Assembly (NCBI RefSeq): GCF_001543895.1
Contig: NZ_JYIJ01000018.1
Location: forward strand, 620,001-684,000
Source: Carbonactinospora thermoautotrophica
Lineage (GTDB): Bacteria > Actinomycetota > Actinomycetes > Streptomycetales > Carbonactinosporaceae
Length of the DNA stretch: 64,000 nucleotides
Reading direction: 5' to 3'
Positions within the stretch are counted from its first letter, which is position 1, and the number at the start of each line of letters is the position of its first letter. Position numbers and translations under genes: made by a program. Below the pieces are notes generated by a model. It ran no database searches and had not been told where the DNA came from. It saw only the letters and a list, made by a program, of their open reading frames with translations. Below are positions 17,248 to 25,070 of this stretch, piece after piece.

Positions 17248-17507
17248 GCGTGCAGGTGCGCCTCCTGGTGGGTGACCGCCTCGATGTCGGCGGCGGCCTT
17301 CTCCAGCAGTTCGTGCGCCAGATTCGACAGGGCCCGGGCGGTGGCCACCTCCTCGCCGATCTTCGGTTCGGGCTTGTCGTGCGGGTTGCGGCGCGAGTAC
17401 CCGTGGCCCACGCAGTCGGGGGCATTGGGTCCGGTCAGCCGTGCCGTCGCCGCGGTGCGCGTGCCGTCCTCTTCGAAGGTGACCTCGACGTTCCAGCGGT
17501 TCTCCAT
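17244..17507 (-). CDS. DUF1876 domain protein
   Basis: An 87-residue protein with the DUF1876 pattern: NVEVTFEEDGTRTAATARL, a central GHGYSRRNPHDKPEPKIGEE and the C-terminal ARALSNLAHELLEKAAADIE...HQEAHL. The family is a small dsRBD-like fold common in actinobacteria with no proven function. The start at 17507 is chosen over an ATG six codons upstream because a perfect aggaggt sits eight bases before it. Convergent with cysG. Confidence 0.85.
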   Translation of the reverse strand: MENRWNVEVTFEEDGTRTAATARLTGPNAPDCVGHGYSRRNPHDKPEPKIGEEVATARALSNLAHELLEKAAADIEAVTHQEAHLHA

Positions 17508-17598
17508 GGGAACCACCTCCTGCATTCCAGGGTGCTCCTATTCCCGTATTCCCGCCAGGGCGAAAGGCCCTGAGCGTTTGCCGTACCGTCGACAGATC

Positions 17599-18405
17599 GT
17601 GGGAACCGTGTACGAGGTGGCCGATCCGGCCGACCCGCGGCTGGCCGACTACGTGGCGCTGACCGACGTCGAGCTGCGCCGCCGCAAGGAGCCGGCCGAG
17701 GGGCTGTTCATCGCCGAGGGGGAGAAGGTGATCCGGCGAGCGCTCGCCGCCGGGTACCCGATGCGGTCGATGCTGCTCAGCCCCCGGTGGCTCGACGCGA
17801 TGCGCGACGTGATCGAGGCCGCCGACGCGTCGGTGTACGTGGGGGGCGAGGCCCTGCTGGAAGGCGTCACCGGATACCGCGTGCACCGCGGCGCGCTGGC
17901 CGCGATGGCGCGCAAGCCGCTGCCGCCGCCGGGCGAGCTGCTCGCCACCGGCCGGCGGCTGGCGATCCTGGAGGATCTGGTCGACTCCACGAACGTGGGG
18001 GTTGTCTTCCGTGGCGCGGCCGCCCTCGGCATCGACGCGGTGCTGCTCAGCCCGCGGTGCGCCGACCCGCTGTACCGCCGGGCGGTCAAGGTCTCCATGG
18101 GCGCGGTGTTCACGATCCCGTACGCCCGCCTGGAGCCCTGGCCCGCGGCCCTGGCCGAGGCCCGGGCCGCCGGGTATACGCTGCTCGCCCTGACCCCGGA
18201 CGAGCGGGCCGTGCCGCTCCACCAGGTCCCGTCCGCGGCCCTGGAGCGCTGCGCCCTGCTGCTCGGCGCCGAGGGGCCGGGCCTGTCCCCCCGCGCGCTG
18301 GAAGCCGCCGACCTGCGGGTGCGCATCCCCATGGCCCGCGGCGTCGACTCGCTCAACGTGGGCGCGGCGGCGGCCGTCGCCTTCTACGCGGTCACCACGA
18401 GATGA
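17599..18405 (+). CDS. TrmH/SpoU-family RNA 2'-O-methyltransferase
   Basis: A 268-residue SPOUT methyltransferase. An N-terminal substrate-binding region (LFIAEGEKVIRRALAAGY) is followed by the SpoU catalytic motifs: motif 1 LEDLVDSTNVGVVFRGAAALG, motif 2 LLLGAEGPGLSPRAL and motif 3 IPMARGVDSLNVGAAAAVAFY. It would methylate a ribose in rRNA or tRNA; the exact target cannot be read from sequence. Starts at 17599 or 17608 (both GTG) are possible. No link to neighbours is evident. Confidence 0.88.
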   Translation: MGTVYEVADPADPRLADYVALTDVELRRRKEPAEGLFIAEGEKVIRRALAAGYPMRSMLLSPRWLDAMRDVIEAADASVYVGGEALLEGVTGYRVHRGALAAMARKPLPPPGELLATGRRLAILEDLVDSTNVGVVFRGAAALGIDAVLLSPRCADPLYRRAVKVSMGAVFTIPYARLEPWPAALAEARAAGYTLLALTPDERAVPLHQVPSAALERCALLLGAEGPGLSPRALEAADLRVRIPMARGVDSLNVGAAAAVAFYAVTTR

Positions 18406-18576
18406 GGCGGCACCCGGTCCGCGGAGAGGTGCGTACTCGGCGCATCGGCGGCAGGCCCTGCATCGGTGATGCCGGTCAGCGCCTCCGGGGTGCCGTGGTA
18501 GAGCAGCTCGCCGGTGTCGCCGCCGCAAGAGACGCTGGTGGGGACTTTCCAGCACGTGAAAGGCGTTGAACTTTAC

Positions 18577-18876
18577 ATGAAAGGCGACAAGGTCGAGATC
18601 GTGGTCGATGCCGGTGACACCACCCGCACGTACGAGGTGGTGGCCACCCGGGCCGGCCGCCGGGTCGAGGTGAGCATCGGGCGCGGCGTCGTCGAGGTCG
18701 CCGAGGTCACGCGGGGTGGAAGCGTCGCCCGCACCGCCCGGTTCATGGCCAACCGGGTGCTCGCGCTGGTCGAGCACCCCGCCTCCCGCGCGCTGCTGCC
18801 CGACGAGGAAGGCACCGCCCGCCAGCCGGGCGAGCGCCCGCGGACGAAGGGTGGTACCACCGAGACGGCGGCGTGA
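18577..18876 (+). CDS. Small conserved-looking hypothetical protein
   Basis: A 99-residue ORF with good actinobacterial codon bias. The N-terminal half looks like a small beta-rich unit (KVEIVVDAGDTTRTYEVVATR, RRVEVSIGRGVVEVAEVTR), followed by RTARFMANRVLALVEHP, which reads as an amphipathic helix, and a hydrophilic tail. No motif of known function. ATG 18577 has only a weak ribosome site; GTG 18556 is an alternative. It converges on the XRE regulator with an 8-base gap. Confidence 0.55.
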   Translation: MKGDKVEIVVDAGDTTRTYEVVATRAGRRVEVSIGRGVVEVAEVTRGGSVARTARFMANRVLALVEHPASRALLPDEEGTARQPGERPRTKGGTTETAA

Positions 18877-18884
18877 ACACGCCC

Positions 18885-20258
18885 TCAGGCGACGACCGCG
18901 AGCAACTCCTCGTGGAACTCGCGGACGACTGGCACGTCCCGGAACCGGGTGGACTGTCGCTGGAAGTCCCGCAGCCGTTGCACGCTGCGGGCCGAGGCGA
19001 CCTGCTGGGCGGCTGCCAACGCCTCCCGGGCGGTCGCGCAGGCCCGGTCCAGGTCCTCCAGGAGCAGCTGGGTTGAGGCCAGCCGACCCAGGTACAGGGC
19101 ATGGTTGCGGACCTGGTCGGTGTCCTGCAGGGCCAGTGCCTCGGTGAGCAGGGGCTCCGCCTCGGCGGGCCGGCCCAGGTCCAGGAAGCAGATCCCGGCG
19201 TTGGCGGCGAGTTCGGCGGCGTCGAAGAACGCCACCGAGGTCCGCGAGGCCTCCTGCCCGGCCTCGGCGAACGCCTCCCGCGCGCGGTCCAGCGCCCGCA
19301 GGCACGGCGTCTCCTCGCCGAGCTTGGCGTACCCGCGCGCCTCCCGGGCGGCGAGCATGGCCTCCTCGCGCGGGGTCAGCGCGCCCGCCGCCCCGTCCCG
19401 CCCGGAGCGGGCCAGCGCCACGCCCTCGCGCGCCTTGCCGACGTACGTCGCCTGCAGGCTCATGCAGCCGAGGATCTGGGCGACGAGCCGGCGGTTCTCC
19501 GCGCCGTGGGCCGCGTACAGCGCCATGTCGTAGTACCGCCACGCGTCGCGGTACCGGCCCGCGTCGTAGCTGAGCCAGCCGCCGAGCTGGGCGAGCTCGG
19601 CGACGGCCGAGTGCAGCCGCCGGGCGAGGCCCGGCGGGCAGGAGCCCTTCAGCAGGGCGAAGGCACGGCGTACGTGGCGGGCGATCGGGGTGCACAGGTC
19701 GCTGCCCCCGAGTTCGCGGTCGATGTGCTGGAACCGTTTGACCAGGGCCTCGATCCGTTCCACGGCGGCGAGACCGACCCGCGCCGGGGTCTCGTTCTCG
19801 TCACCGATCCAGGACAGTCCGAGGCCCGGGCCGGGGGCGACCCAATCGCTCGTCTCCTCATCCACCCCCAGGCCGGTGATGGCCAGCGCGCCGCCGACGA
19901 ACTCACGGCGCCTCACGGGGTCATCACACTCCTCGGCATTTTCGCTCTCGGTCCTCGTGGGCGCGGTGAGCCGGGGAACCGCCTCGGAGAGCTGGCCCGG
20001 TATGCGGAACCCCAGCTCCTCGACGGAGACACCGAGTAGCTCGGTCAGCACACGGCGGTACGCCGGGCTGGGCCAGCGCACCTCTCCGCGCTCCCAGCGG
20101 CCCACCCGTTTTTCGTCGGCGGCGAGGTTCAACCCCATGCTCGCCGCTTTCGCTCGGATGGCCTCCGCGAATTCCTGCTGGCTCCAGTTCCGCTGGATCC
20201 GCAACGCCCGGAGCTTGTGGTTGGGCGTGTGTTCCTTGCCGGCTTTCTGGAACACCAT
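18885..20258 (-). CDS. XRE-family regulator with TPR-like sensor region
   Basis: A 457-residue protein. Residues 10-75 form a helix-turn-helix of the XRE class (LRALRIQRNWSQQEFAEAIR ... EKRVGRWERGEVRWPSPAYRR). A short RREFVGGALAITGLG segment follows, then a helical tetratricopeptide-like region from about 180 to 430, as in the large streptomycete group of HTH/TPR regulators. The start at 20258 is used because ggaggaggggg lies immediately before it. A small ORF is divergently placed, a layout common for this family with its partner protein. Confidence 0.85.
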   Translation of the reverse strand: MVFQKAGKEHTPNHKLRALRIQRNWSQQEFAEAIRAKAASMGLNLAADEKRVGRWERGEVRWPSPAYRRVLTELLGVSVEELGFRIPGQLSEAVPRLTAPTRTESENAEECDDPVRRREFVGGALAITGLGVDEETSDWVAPGPGLGLSWIGDENETPARVGLAAVERIEALVKRFQHIDRELGGSDLCTPIARHVRRAFALLKGSCPPGLARRLHSAVAELAQLGGWLSYDAGRYRDAWRYYDMALYAAHGAENRRLVAQILGCMSLQATYVGKAREGVALARSGRDGAAGALTPREEAMLAAREARGYAKLGEETPCLRALDRAREAFAEAGQEASRTSVAFFDAAELAANAGICFLDLGRPAEAEPLLTEALALQDTDQVRNHALYLGRLASTQLLLEDLDRACATAREALAAAQQVASARSVQRLRDFQRQSTRFRDVPVVREFHEELLAVVA

Positions 20259-20467
20259 GAACCCCCTCCTCCCGCGTCCGGTCATGACGCTAGCGCCGCT
20301 CGGTCACTTGCTGTAGCAAATTCACTCCAAAAAGTGACGAGGGCACCCGAAAGGCACCAGAAAGGGTTCCTCAAGGGCGTGGCGCGCGGCGCCGGGGCAC
20401 GCTTGGCTTTTGCGACGTTTGCACGCGGGACGACAACGACAGGGCGCGAAGCCAGGAGGTGAGCTGG

Positions 20468-20671
20468 ATGCTCTCGAGCCGGCGCGTGGGCGCCATGTCG
20501 AACGCGGCGACGTTCGACTCGGCCGCGTATGGCGCGGAGAGCCGGTGCTGGCTGCTCGGTTCGCACCGTCCGCGGGGTGAGTCCGCGGACCAGGACGAGA
20601 TGACCGACGGTGAGGTGCCGGGCGGAGCCAGCGGCTGGAGCACCCCGCCGGCCGCCCCGGGCCCGCGGTGA
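20468..20671 (+). CDS. Small ORF divergent from the XRE regulator
   Basis: A 67-residue ORF preceded by a perfect aggaggtgag (20454-20462) at ideal spacing to ATG 20468, which is the main support. The product (MLSSRRVGAMSNAATFDSAA...) has three Cys-free hydrophilic stretches and one Cys, no transmembrane segment and no recognised domain. It may be the partner or target of the divergent XRE/TPR regulator, as small proteins often are in streptomycetes. Function unknown. Confidence 0.5.
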   Translation: MLSSRRVGAMSNAATFDSAAYGAESRCWLLGSHRPRGESADQDEMTDGEVPGGASGWSTPPAAPGPR

Positions 20672-20685
20672 TTCCTGTCCTACAA

Positions 20686-20719
20686 CGAGCCCTGACGTGC
20701 GCGGGTACGCCAGGGCTCG
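20686..20719. terminator. Inverted repeat between convergent genes, probable bidirectional terminator
   Basis: Arms CGAGCCCTG (20686-20694) and CAGGGCTCG (20711-20719) pair perfectly, with CGT/ACG able to extend the stem inward. It lies between the small ORF (stop 20671) and the convergent MFS gene (stop 20730). No U-tract, as usual in actinobacteria. Confidence 0.6.
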
Positions 20720-20729
20720 CTGCGGCGGC

Positions 20730-22097
20730 CTAGCCGACCTGTTCGTGGTCTGGCACGACGGACTCCACCGGCGTTCCGCGCCGGGGCCGGGGGATCGCCG
20801 AGCCCAGCGGGACGACAGGGCCGGTCCGCCCGTTCGCGACCGGCGGCCGCCATCGCCCGGACCCGGTCAACCGTACCAGGGACAGCAGCGGCCGGTCCGA
20901 CAGCCGGGCGAGCGCGAACGCGGCCAGCACCGAGGCGCACGCGGTCGTCAGGCCGGCCAGTTCCAGCGCCTGGCGCGGGCCGAACCGGTCGCACAGCCAG
21001 CCGAGCGCTGGACCGCCGACCGCGCCCGCCGCCGAGGCCACCAGCCCGTGTACCGCGATCACCCGGCCTCGCATGTGCTCGGCGCTGTCGAGCTGGACCC
21101 GGGTGCCCATGGTCGTGTCGATGATCACCGCGCCGGCCGCGATCGGGAACATGAGCAGCGCGAACATGGCCAGCCCCGGTGCGGTGCCGCTCATCAGCTG
21201 CAGCATGCTCGTCACCGCGGCCATGACCAGCAGCAACCGTACGGTGAGCCGCTTGCGGGCCGCCGCGAGCACACCGCCGGCCACCGTGCCGACGGCGAAG
21301 ACGACCGACAGCAGGCCGTACCCGGGGGCGCCCGCCCCCAGCGGACCCTCGCTCATCGCGGCCATCGTGACCTGGTAGTTGCGGCCCAGGCTGCTCAGCG
21401 TGAACCCCAGCGCGAACAGCACCAGCAGGCGGGGCATCGCCCGAAGGTACCGCAGGCCGGCCACGATCCCGCGCTGGTGCCGGGCGGGCCGCGCGATCCG
21501 GTGCAGTTGGTCGGTGCGCACCGCGAGGATCGCGGCGAGCACCGCGCCGAAGCTCAGCGCGTTGAGCAGGAACAGGGCTCCGGTGCCGGTGAGGGGCACC
21601 AACGCTCCCGCGAGGCTCATGCCGAGGATCCGGCCGGAGGAGTTGATGATCGAGCCGAGCGCGAGCGCGTTCCCCAGGTCCTCGCGGCCCACGATCTCCG
21701 CGCCGAACCGGCCGAGTGCCGGGCCCTCCAGCGAGCCGACGACCCCGGAGACGAACGCCACCGCGTACACCGGGAGCACCGAGTCGTCGTGACGGTATGC
21801 GATCACGGCGAGCGCCGCCGCGAGCAGCGCGTGCCCGGTCTGCGTCACCAGCAGCAGCGGACGGGCCGGAACCCGGTCCGCGATGGCTCCGCCCCACAGG
21901 CCGAACATCAGCGCCGGCACGGCCTGGAGCAGGATCGCGAACCCGACGTGGGTGGCCGAGGAAGTGAGCTGGAGGATCAGCCAGTTCAGGCCGAGGACCT
22001 GCATCCAGGTGCCGGTGACCGAGATCAGGTCGGCGGTGGCCCAGAGCCGGTAGTTGCGGTGTTTCAGGGCACTGAACATCGGCGGCAACCGCCGCAC
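20730..22097 (-). CDS. MFS transporter, EntS/MFS_3-like exporter
   Basis: A 455-residue integral membrane protein with about 12 hydrophobic segments. It has the MFS_3 hallmarks: ALKHRNYRLWATADLISVTGTWMQ at the N-terminus, LLQAVPALMFGLWGGAIADR with the loop 2-3 signature, and SLEGPALGRFGAEIVGREDLGNALAL in the middle, plus MRGRVIAVHGLV in the second half. Homologues export siderophores or drugs; the substrate here is unknown. The GTG at 22097 with gagac upstream is used; ATG 22079 is an alternative. It ends in a hydrophilic tail. Confidence 0.85.
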   Translation of the reverse strand: MRRLPPMFSALKHRNYRLWATADLISVTGTWMQVLGLNWLILQLTSSATHVGFAILLQAVPALMFGLWGGAIADRVPARPLLLVTQTGHALLAAALAVIAYRHDDSVLPVYAVAFVSGVVGSLEGPALGRFGAEIVGREDLGNALALGSIINSSGRILGMSLAGALVPLTGTGALFLLNALSFGAVLAAILAVRTDQLHRIARPARHQRGIVAGLRYLRAMPRLLVLFALGFTLSSLGRNYQVTMAAMSEGPLGAGAPGYGLLSVVFAVGTVAGGVLAAARKRLTVRLLLVMAAVTSMLQLMSGTAPGLAMFALLMFPIAAGAVIIDTTMGTRVQLDSAEHMRGRVIAVHGLVASAAGAVGGPALGWLCDRFGPRQALELAGLTTACASVLAAFALARLSDRPLLSLVRLTGSGRWRPPVANGRTGPVVPLGSAIPRPRRGTPVESVVPDHEQVG

Positions 22098-22421
22098 CTG
22101 CGTCTCCTCTCGTCGGCTGACCCGCGGGCACGGCGGTCCGCGAACATCGGTGCCTCGTGATTTGTTCCGGCGACCGAGTCTACTGCTGCGTAATGTGCGA
22201 TATATGGGGTTAAGAAACTACAAAACGTTGCGAAAACGGCACCATGTCGAATGTCACAGTAAGACACGCCCGGCCCTGCCGGTGATCTCGGCCGGAGTGA
22301 CCCGCGCGATGGCGAGCAGGGCGAGCATTCTCCTGCCCCCGGGGACGCCTGCGCTGGTTCGACGCGGGGATGGAGGGGTTGTCTTCACGACGGCGTCGGA
22401 CCCCGGGCCGGGCGGGGATGG
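22098..22421. other. Intergenic region with AT-rich promoter-like stretch
   Basis: No convincing gene. The segment 22185-22262 is clearly less GC-rich than its surroundings and contains, on the minus strand, a TATATC candidate -10 about 95 bases before the MFS start, so it probably holds the MFS promoter. The part next to 22421 is the 3' flank of the thiol dioxygenase gene. Confidence 0.4.
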
Positions 22422-22928
22422 TCAGGCGGCGATCTCGGCGGGGTCGAGCGGGCGCAGCTCGTCGGCGTAGCTCACCGAGACGCGGCGCATCACGCCGTCC
22501 TCGGTGATCACGTACTGGCCCAGGCGCCACAGCGGCGGGGAGTACGCGTGGATCGACACGCTCTGGGGCGCCACGCCGGTGAGGCGGTGGATGTGGTCGG
22601 GGCCGAAGCAGAACGACTCGCCCTCCTTGACCACCACCTCCACGTGGTCGCCGCCGATGCGCGGGTTGCTCTCCAAGATCGCACCCTGGACCACACGCAC
22701 CGCGCCGGAGGAGACGTCGTGGTCGTGCCAACCGGTGTCGTTCCGCGGGGTCCAGCACAGCAGCCACACGTCGACGTACTCGTCGCGGTAGAGCGACTCG
22801 TAGTGCCGCTTCTCGTCGGAGAAGGCCACCAGGTGACGCCACAGCTCAGGACGTTCGGCCAGATTGTCGACGAGCTGACGCAGCTCCCGCTTGTCCAGGG
22901 TGCGGGCGGGCAGCGCCTCGAAGGTCAT
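22422..22928 (-). CDS. Cysteine dioxygenase family protein (thiol dioxygenase), copy 1
   Basis: A 168-residue cupin of the CDO type I family, which uses Fe(II) and O2 to oxidise a thiol to a sulfinate. The expected three-His iron site is H68 and H70 in GWHDHDVSSGAV and a third His (H112 or H114) in FGPDHIHRLTG. The Tyr and Cys of the mammalian crosslink are not obvious, as usual in bacterial members, so 3-mercaptopropionate or another thiol could be the substrate. ATG 22928 with gagga upstream overlaps the amidohydrolase stop as ATGA, so the two are one transcription unit under the LacI-type operator region. Confidence 0.85.
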   Translation of the reverse strand: MTFEALPARTLDKRELRQLVDNLAERPELWRHLVAFSDEKRHYESLYRDEYVDVWLLCWTPRNDTGWHDHDVSSGAVRVVQGAILESNPRIGGDHVEVVVKEGESFCFGPDHIHRLTGVAPQSVSIHAYSPPLWRLGQYVITEDGVMRRVSVSYADELRPLDPAEIAA

Positions 22929-23857
22929 CGCGGTCCTCCTCTGCTGTGCCTGATCGCTGCTGTGTCTGATCGTTCGCCGTGGAGCAGGCGATGCGGGTTC
23001 GTGGTGCGCAGGGCGCACATAGCGGCGTCGCCGAGGCCGGGATCGCGCGGCGACGCGTACGGCCGGTCGGACCCGTGCACGATCACGTCGATGCCGAGCA
23101 CGCGGACCACGGCGTCGACCGCCCGTGGCCCGTAGGAGGACGTCTCGACGAAGACGTCCGGGTCGACCACCCCCCTGCCGCCGCCGCGCACGGCCAGCCG
23201 CTCGCCGTGCAGCGGCGCGAGGCCGGCCAGCAGGGCGAAGCAGACGCGCAAAGAGGGGTGGCGCGGCCGGCCGTACGCCCGGAACGCGAACCAGGCCTGG
23301 TGCATCTGTTGCACGTACGGCACGAGCGCGGGCCACCAGGCGGGTGCCCCCGGCGGGGCGGGCGGCGCGGCCCCGGGATGCACGAACAGCGGTAGGCCCC
23401 GCCGCTCCAGCAGGTCGAGCAGCGGGGCGCAGCGCGCGTACCCGGCCTCGTCGAGCAGCGCGGTGGCGGGCAACTGCAGGCCGACGAACCCGCGGCGCAG
23501 CTCCCGGTCCAGCGCGGCCGGGTCGATCTCGGTCAGGCACGCGGACGCCCACGCGCGGAACGGCTCAGGCAGCGCGGCGGCGCCGTCGTGGTACGCGGCG
23601 AGCAGGGGCGCGGCCTCCTCCGGCGGCAGCCACTCCACGCCGAGCGGGCTGGACAGCGACACGAGCGCGAGATCCAGGCCGTCCGCCCGGACCAGCTCGG
23701 CGCGGCGAGCCACGTCGTGGTCGGCCGGGTCCACCTCGTAGTCCGGCTCGCCGGCCAGCAGCAGCGTCCACCCGACCAGGCGGGGCGGCTCGGCGCGCTC
23801 GCGCAGCGCCTCGACGAAGGGGGTGGGCCACAGGTGCTGGTGCACGTCGGCACGCAC
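22925..23857 (-). CDS. Amidohydrolase-2 family protein
   Basis: A 310-residue TIM-barrel amidohydrolase. The N-terminal metal motif is VHQHLWP (residues 5-11), followed by WLPPEEAAPLLAAYHD, FVHPGAA (metal His), and near the end VIVHGSDRPY with the catalytic Asp. The family includes decarboxylases and lactone hydrolases of aromatic or dicarboxylic acids; the substrate is not predictable. GTG 23857 is preferred because gaggaggt precedes it and the protein then starts directly at the metal motif. It is coupled to a thiol dioxygenase and divergent from a LacI regulator. Confidence 0.8.
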   Translation of the reverse strand: MRADVHQHLWPTPFVEALRERAEPPRLVGWTLLLAGEPDYEVDPADHDVARRAELVRADGLDLALVSLSSPLGVEWLPPEEAAPLLAAYHDGAAALPEPFRAWASACLTEIDPAALDRELRRGFVGLQLPATALLDEAGYARCAPLLDLLERRGLPLFVHPGAAPPAPPGAPAWWPALVPYVQQMHQAWFAFRAYGRPRHPSLRVCFALLAGLAPLHGERLAVRGGGRGVVDPDVFVETSSYGPRAVDAVVRVLGIDVIVHGSDRPYASPRDPGLGDAAMCALRTTNPHRLLHGERSDTAAIRHSRGGPR

Positions 23858-23903
23858 GCCGCCACCTCCTCGCGTATCCGTACATCCGCCTGGTCGCACT
23901 GCC

Positions 23904-23941
23904 TGAACCGATTCACTGAACCGTTTCAGTGAATCGGTTCA
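23904..23941. promoter_or_regulatory. Triple LacI-type operator inside a 38-bp perfect inverted repeat
   Basis: TGAACCGATTCA (23904-23915), TGAACCGTTTCA (23917-23928) and TGAATCGGTTCA (23930-23941) are three 12-mers spaced one base apart. Together they form a 17-bp-arm perfect palindrome around CCGT. LacI-family sites are palindromes with a central CG, as here. The array lies between the divergent amidohydrolase and LacI genes, so it most likely controls both. Confidence 0.8.
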
Positions 23942-23981
23942 CCAGGTTTCGTGTCAAGCTGCCGCACCTGGCTCGCGGGGG

Positions 23982-24010
23982 CTGAACAACATGGCGGCGC
24001 GCACTAGGCT
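23982..24010 (+). promoter_or_regulatory. Candidate leaderless promoter of the LacI gene
   Basis: CTGAAC at 23982-23987 and TAGGCT at 24005-24010 are separated by 17 bases. The second box ends six bases before the GTG at 24017, and no ribosome site is present, so transcription probably starts on the start codon (leaderless mRNA). Confidence 0.45.
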
Positions 24011-24016
24011 GGCTCC

Positions 24017-25024
24017 GTGCGGCAATCCCGGAAACGCGCCACCATCCGCCAGGTCGCCGAGGCCACCGGTTTATCGCCGGCCGCGGTCTCGTACGCGCTG
24101 CGCGGCATGCAGGTGTCGGAGGAGACCCAGCGGCGGGTGCGCCAGGCCGCCGCCGAGCTGGGGTACGAGGCCAACCCCATCGCCCGCGCGTTGGCCAGCG
24201 GGCGCACCGGCATGGTCGGCCTGCTGTGCGGCTCGCTGGAGGACCTGTGGCAGCAGTCCCTGGCGGTCGGCATCAGCCGGGCGCTGCTGGCCCGTGACCG
24301 GTACGCGCTGATCCTCGACGCGGCCGGCGACCCCGCGCGCGAGCGGCTGCTCGCCCAACAGTTGCGCGACCAGCGGGTGGACGGCCTGATCGTGTTCCCG
24401 CTCGACCCGTCCGCCGCCCTGTGGGCCGAGCTGGCCGACACCCTGCCGGTCGTCTCGATCGGCGACTCCCTCCAGGGCGCGACCACCACCGGCGAGGTGG
24501 TGTTCGACAACCGCGCCGGGGTCACCCTGGCCCTGGAGCACCTGCACGCGCTCGGTCACCGGCGGATCGCCGTGCTCACCCCGACCCGCTCGAGCACCCC
24601 CGACCGCCCGGCAGAGGTGCGCGTCGCAGCCGAGGCGGACCGGCTCGGGCTGGACGTGTCCGTCGTCACCTCGCCGCACGCGTTGCCCGAGGCCACCGAG
24701 GTCGCCCGCCGCGTGCTGAGCGCGCGGAACCGCCCGACCGCGGTCTTCTGCTTCGCCGACTCCATCGCCTACGGCGCGTACGCGGCAGCCCGCGAGCTGG
24801 GGCTGGACATCCCCGGCGACGTGTCCGTGGCCGGGTACGACGCCCACCCCATGTCCCGGCTGCTCACCCCGGAGCTCACCACGTTCGACTGGGGCGTCGA
24901 CAGCATCATCCGCCAGGCCGTCCGCCTCGTGGTCAACGCGATCGACGGCAAACCCCAGCGCCGCCGCATCGTCCACCCGCCGAAGCTGTGCCCCGGCGCG
25001 TCGACGAGCGTCCCTGCCCGCTGA
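24017..25024 (+). CDS. LacI-family transcriptional regulator
   Basis: A 335-residue LacI/GalR protein. The helix-turn-helix with hinge helix occupies residues 8-60 (ATIRQVAEATGLSPAAVSYALRG ... VRQAAAELGYEANPIARALASG), followed by a periplasmic-binding-protein-like ligand domain (GLLCGSLEDLWQQSLAVGI, VDGLIVFPLD, LGHRRIAVLTP, VAGYDAHPMS). It likely represses the divergent amidohydrolase-dioxygenase operon and itself through the triple operator. The ligand is unknown. Confidence 0.9.
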   Translation: MRQSRKRATIRQVAEATGLSPAAVSYALRGMQVSEETQRRVRQAAAELGYEANPIARALASGRTGMVGLLCGSLEDLWQQSLAVGISRALLARDRYALILDAAGDPARERLLAQQLRDQRVDGLIVFPLDPSAALWAELADTLPVVSIGDSLQGATTTGEVVFDNRAGVTLALEHLHALGHRRIAVLTPTRSSTPDRPAEVRVAAEADRLGLDVSVVTSPHALPEATEVARRVLSARNRPTAVFCFADSIAYGAYAAARELGLDIPGDVSVAGYDAHPMSRLLTPELTTFDWGVDSIIRQAVRLVVNAIDGKPQRRRIVHPPKLCPGASTSVPAR

Positions 25025-25070
25025 ACCGCCTGGTGGGGCCGGGCAGCCGGCGACCGCGCGGTGGGGGGAA

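Noticed and set aside
18406-18545. Minus-strand reading GELLYHGTPEALTG, faintly like a UvrA or ABC C-terminus
   Set aside because: Too short, no stop at the expected end, and it continues as antisense of trmH; probably chance.
17236-19695. Very long minus-strand frame (819 codons) opposite trmH
   Set aside because: It spans several real genes in antisense or wrong phase, and its product is low-complexity Arg/Gly/Pro/Ala.
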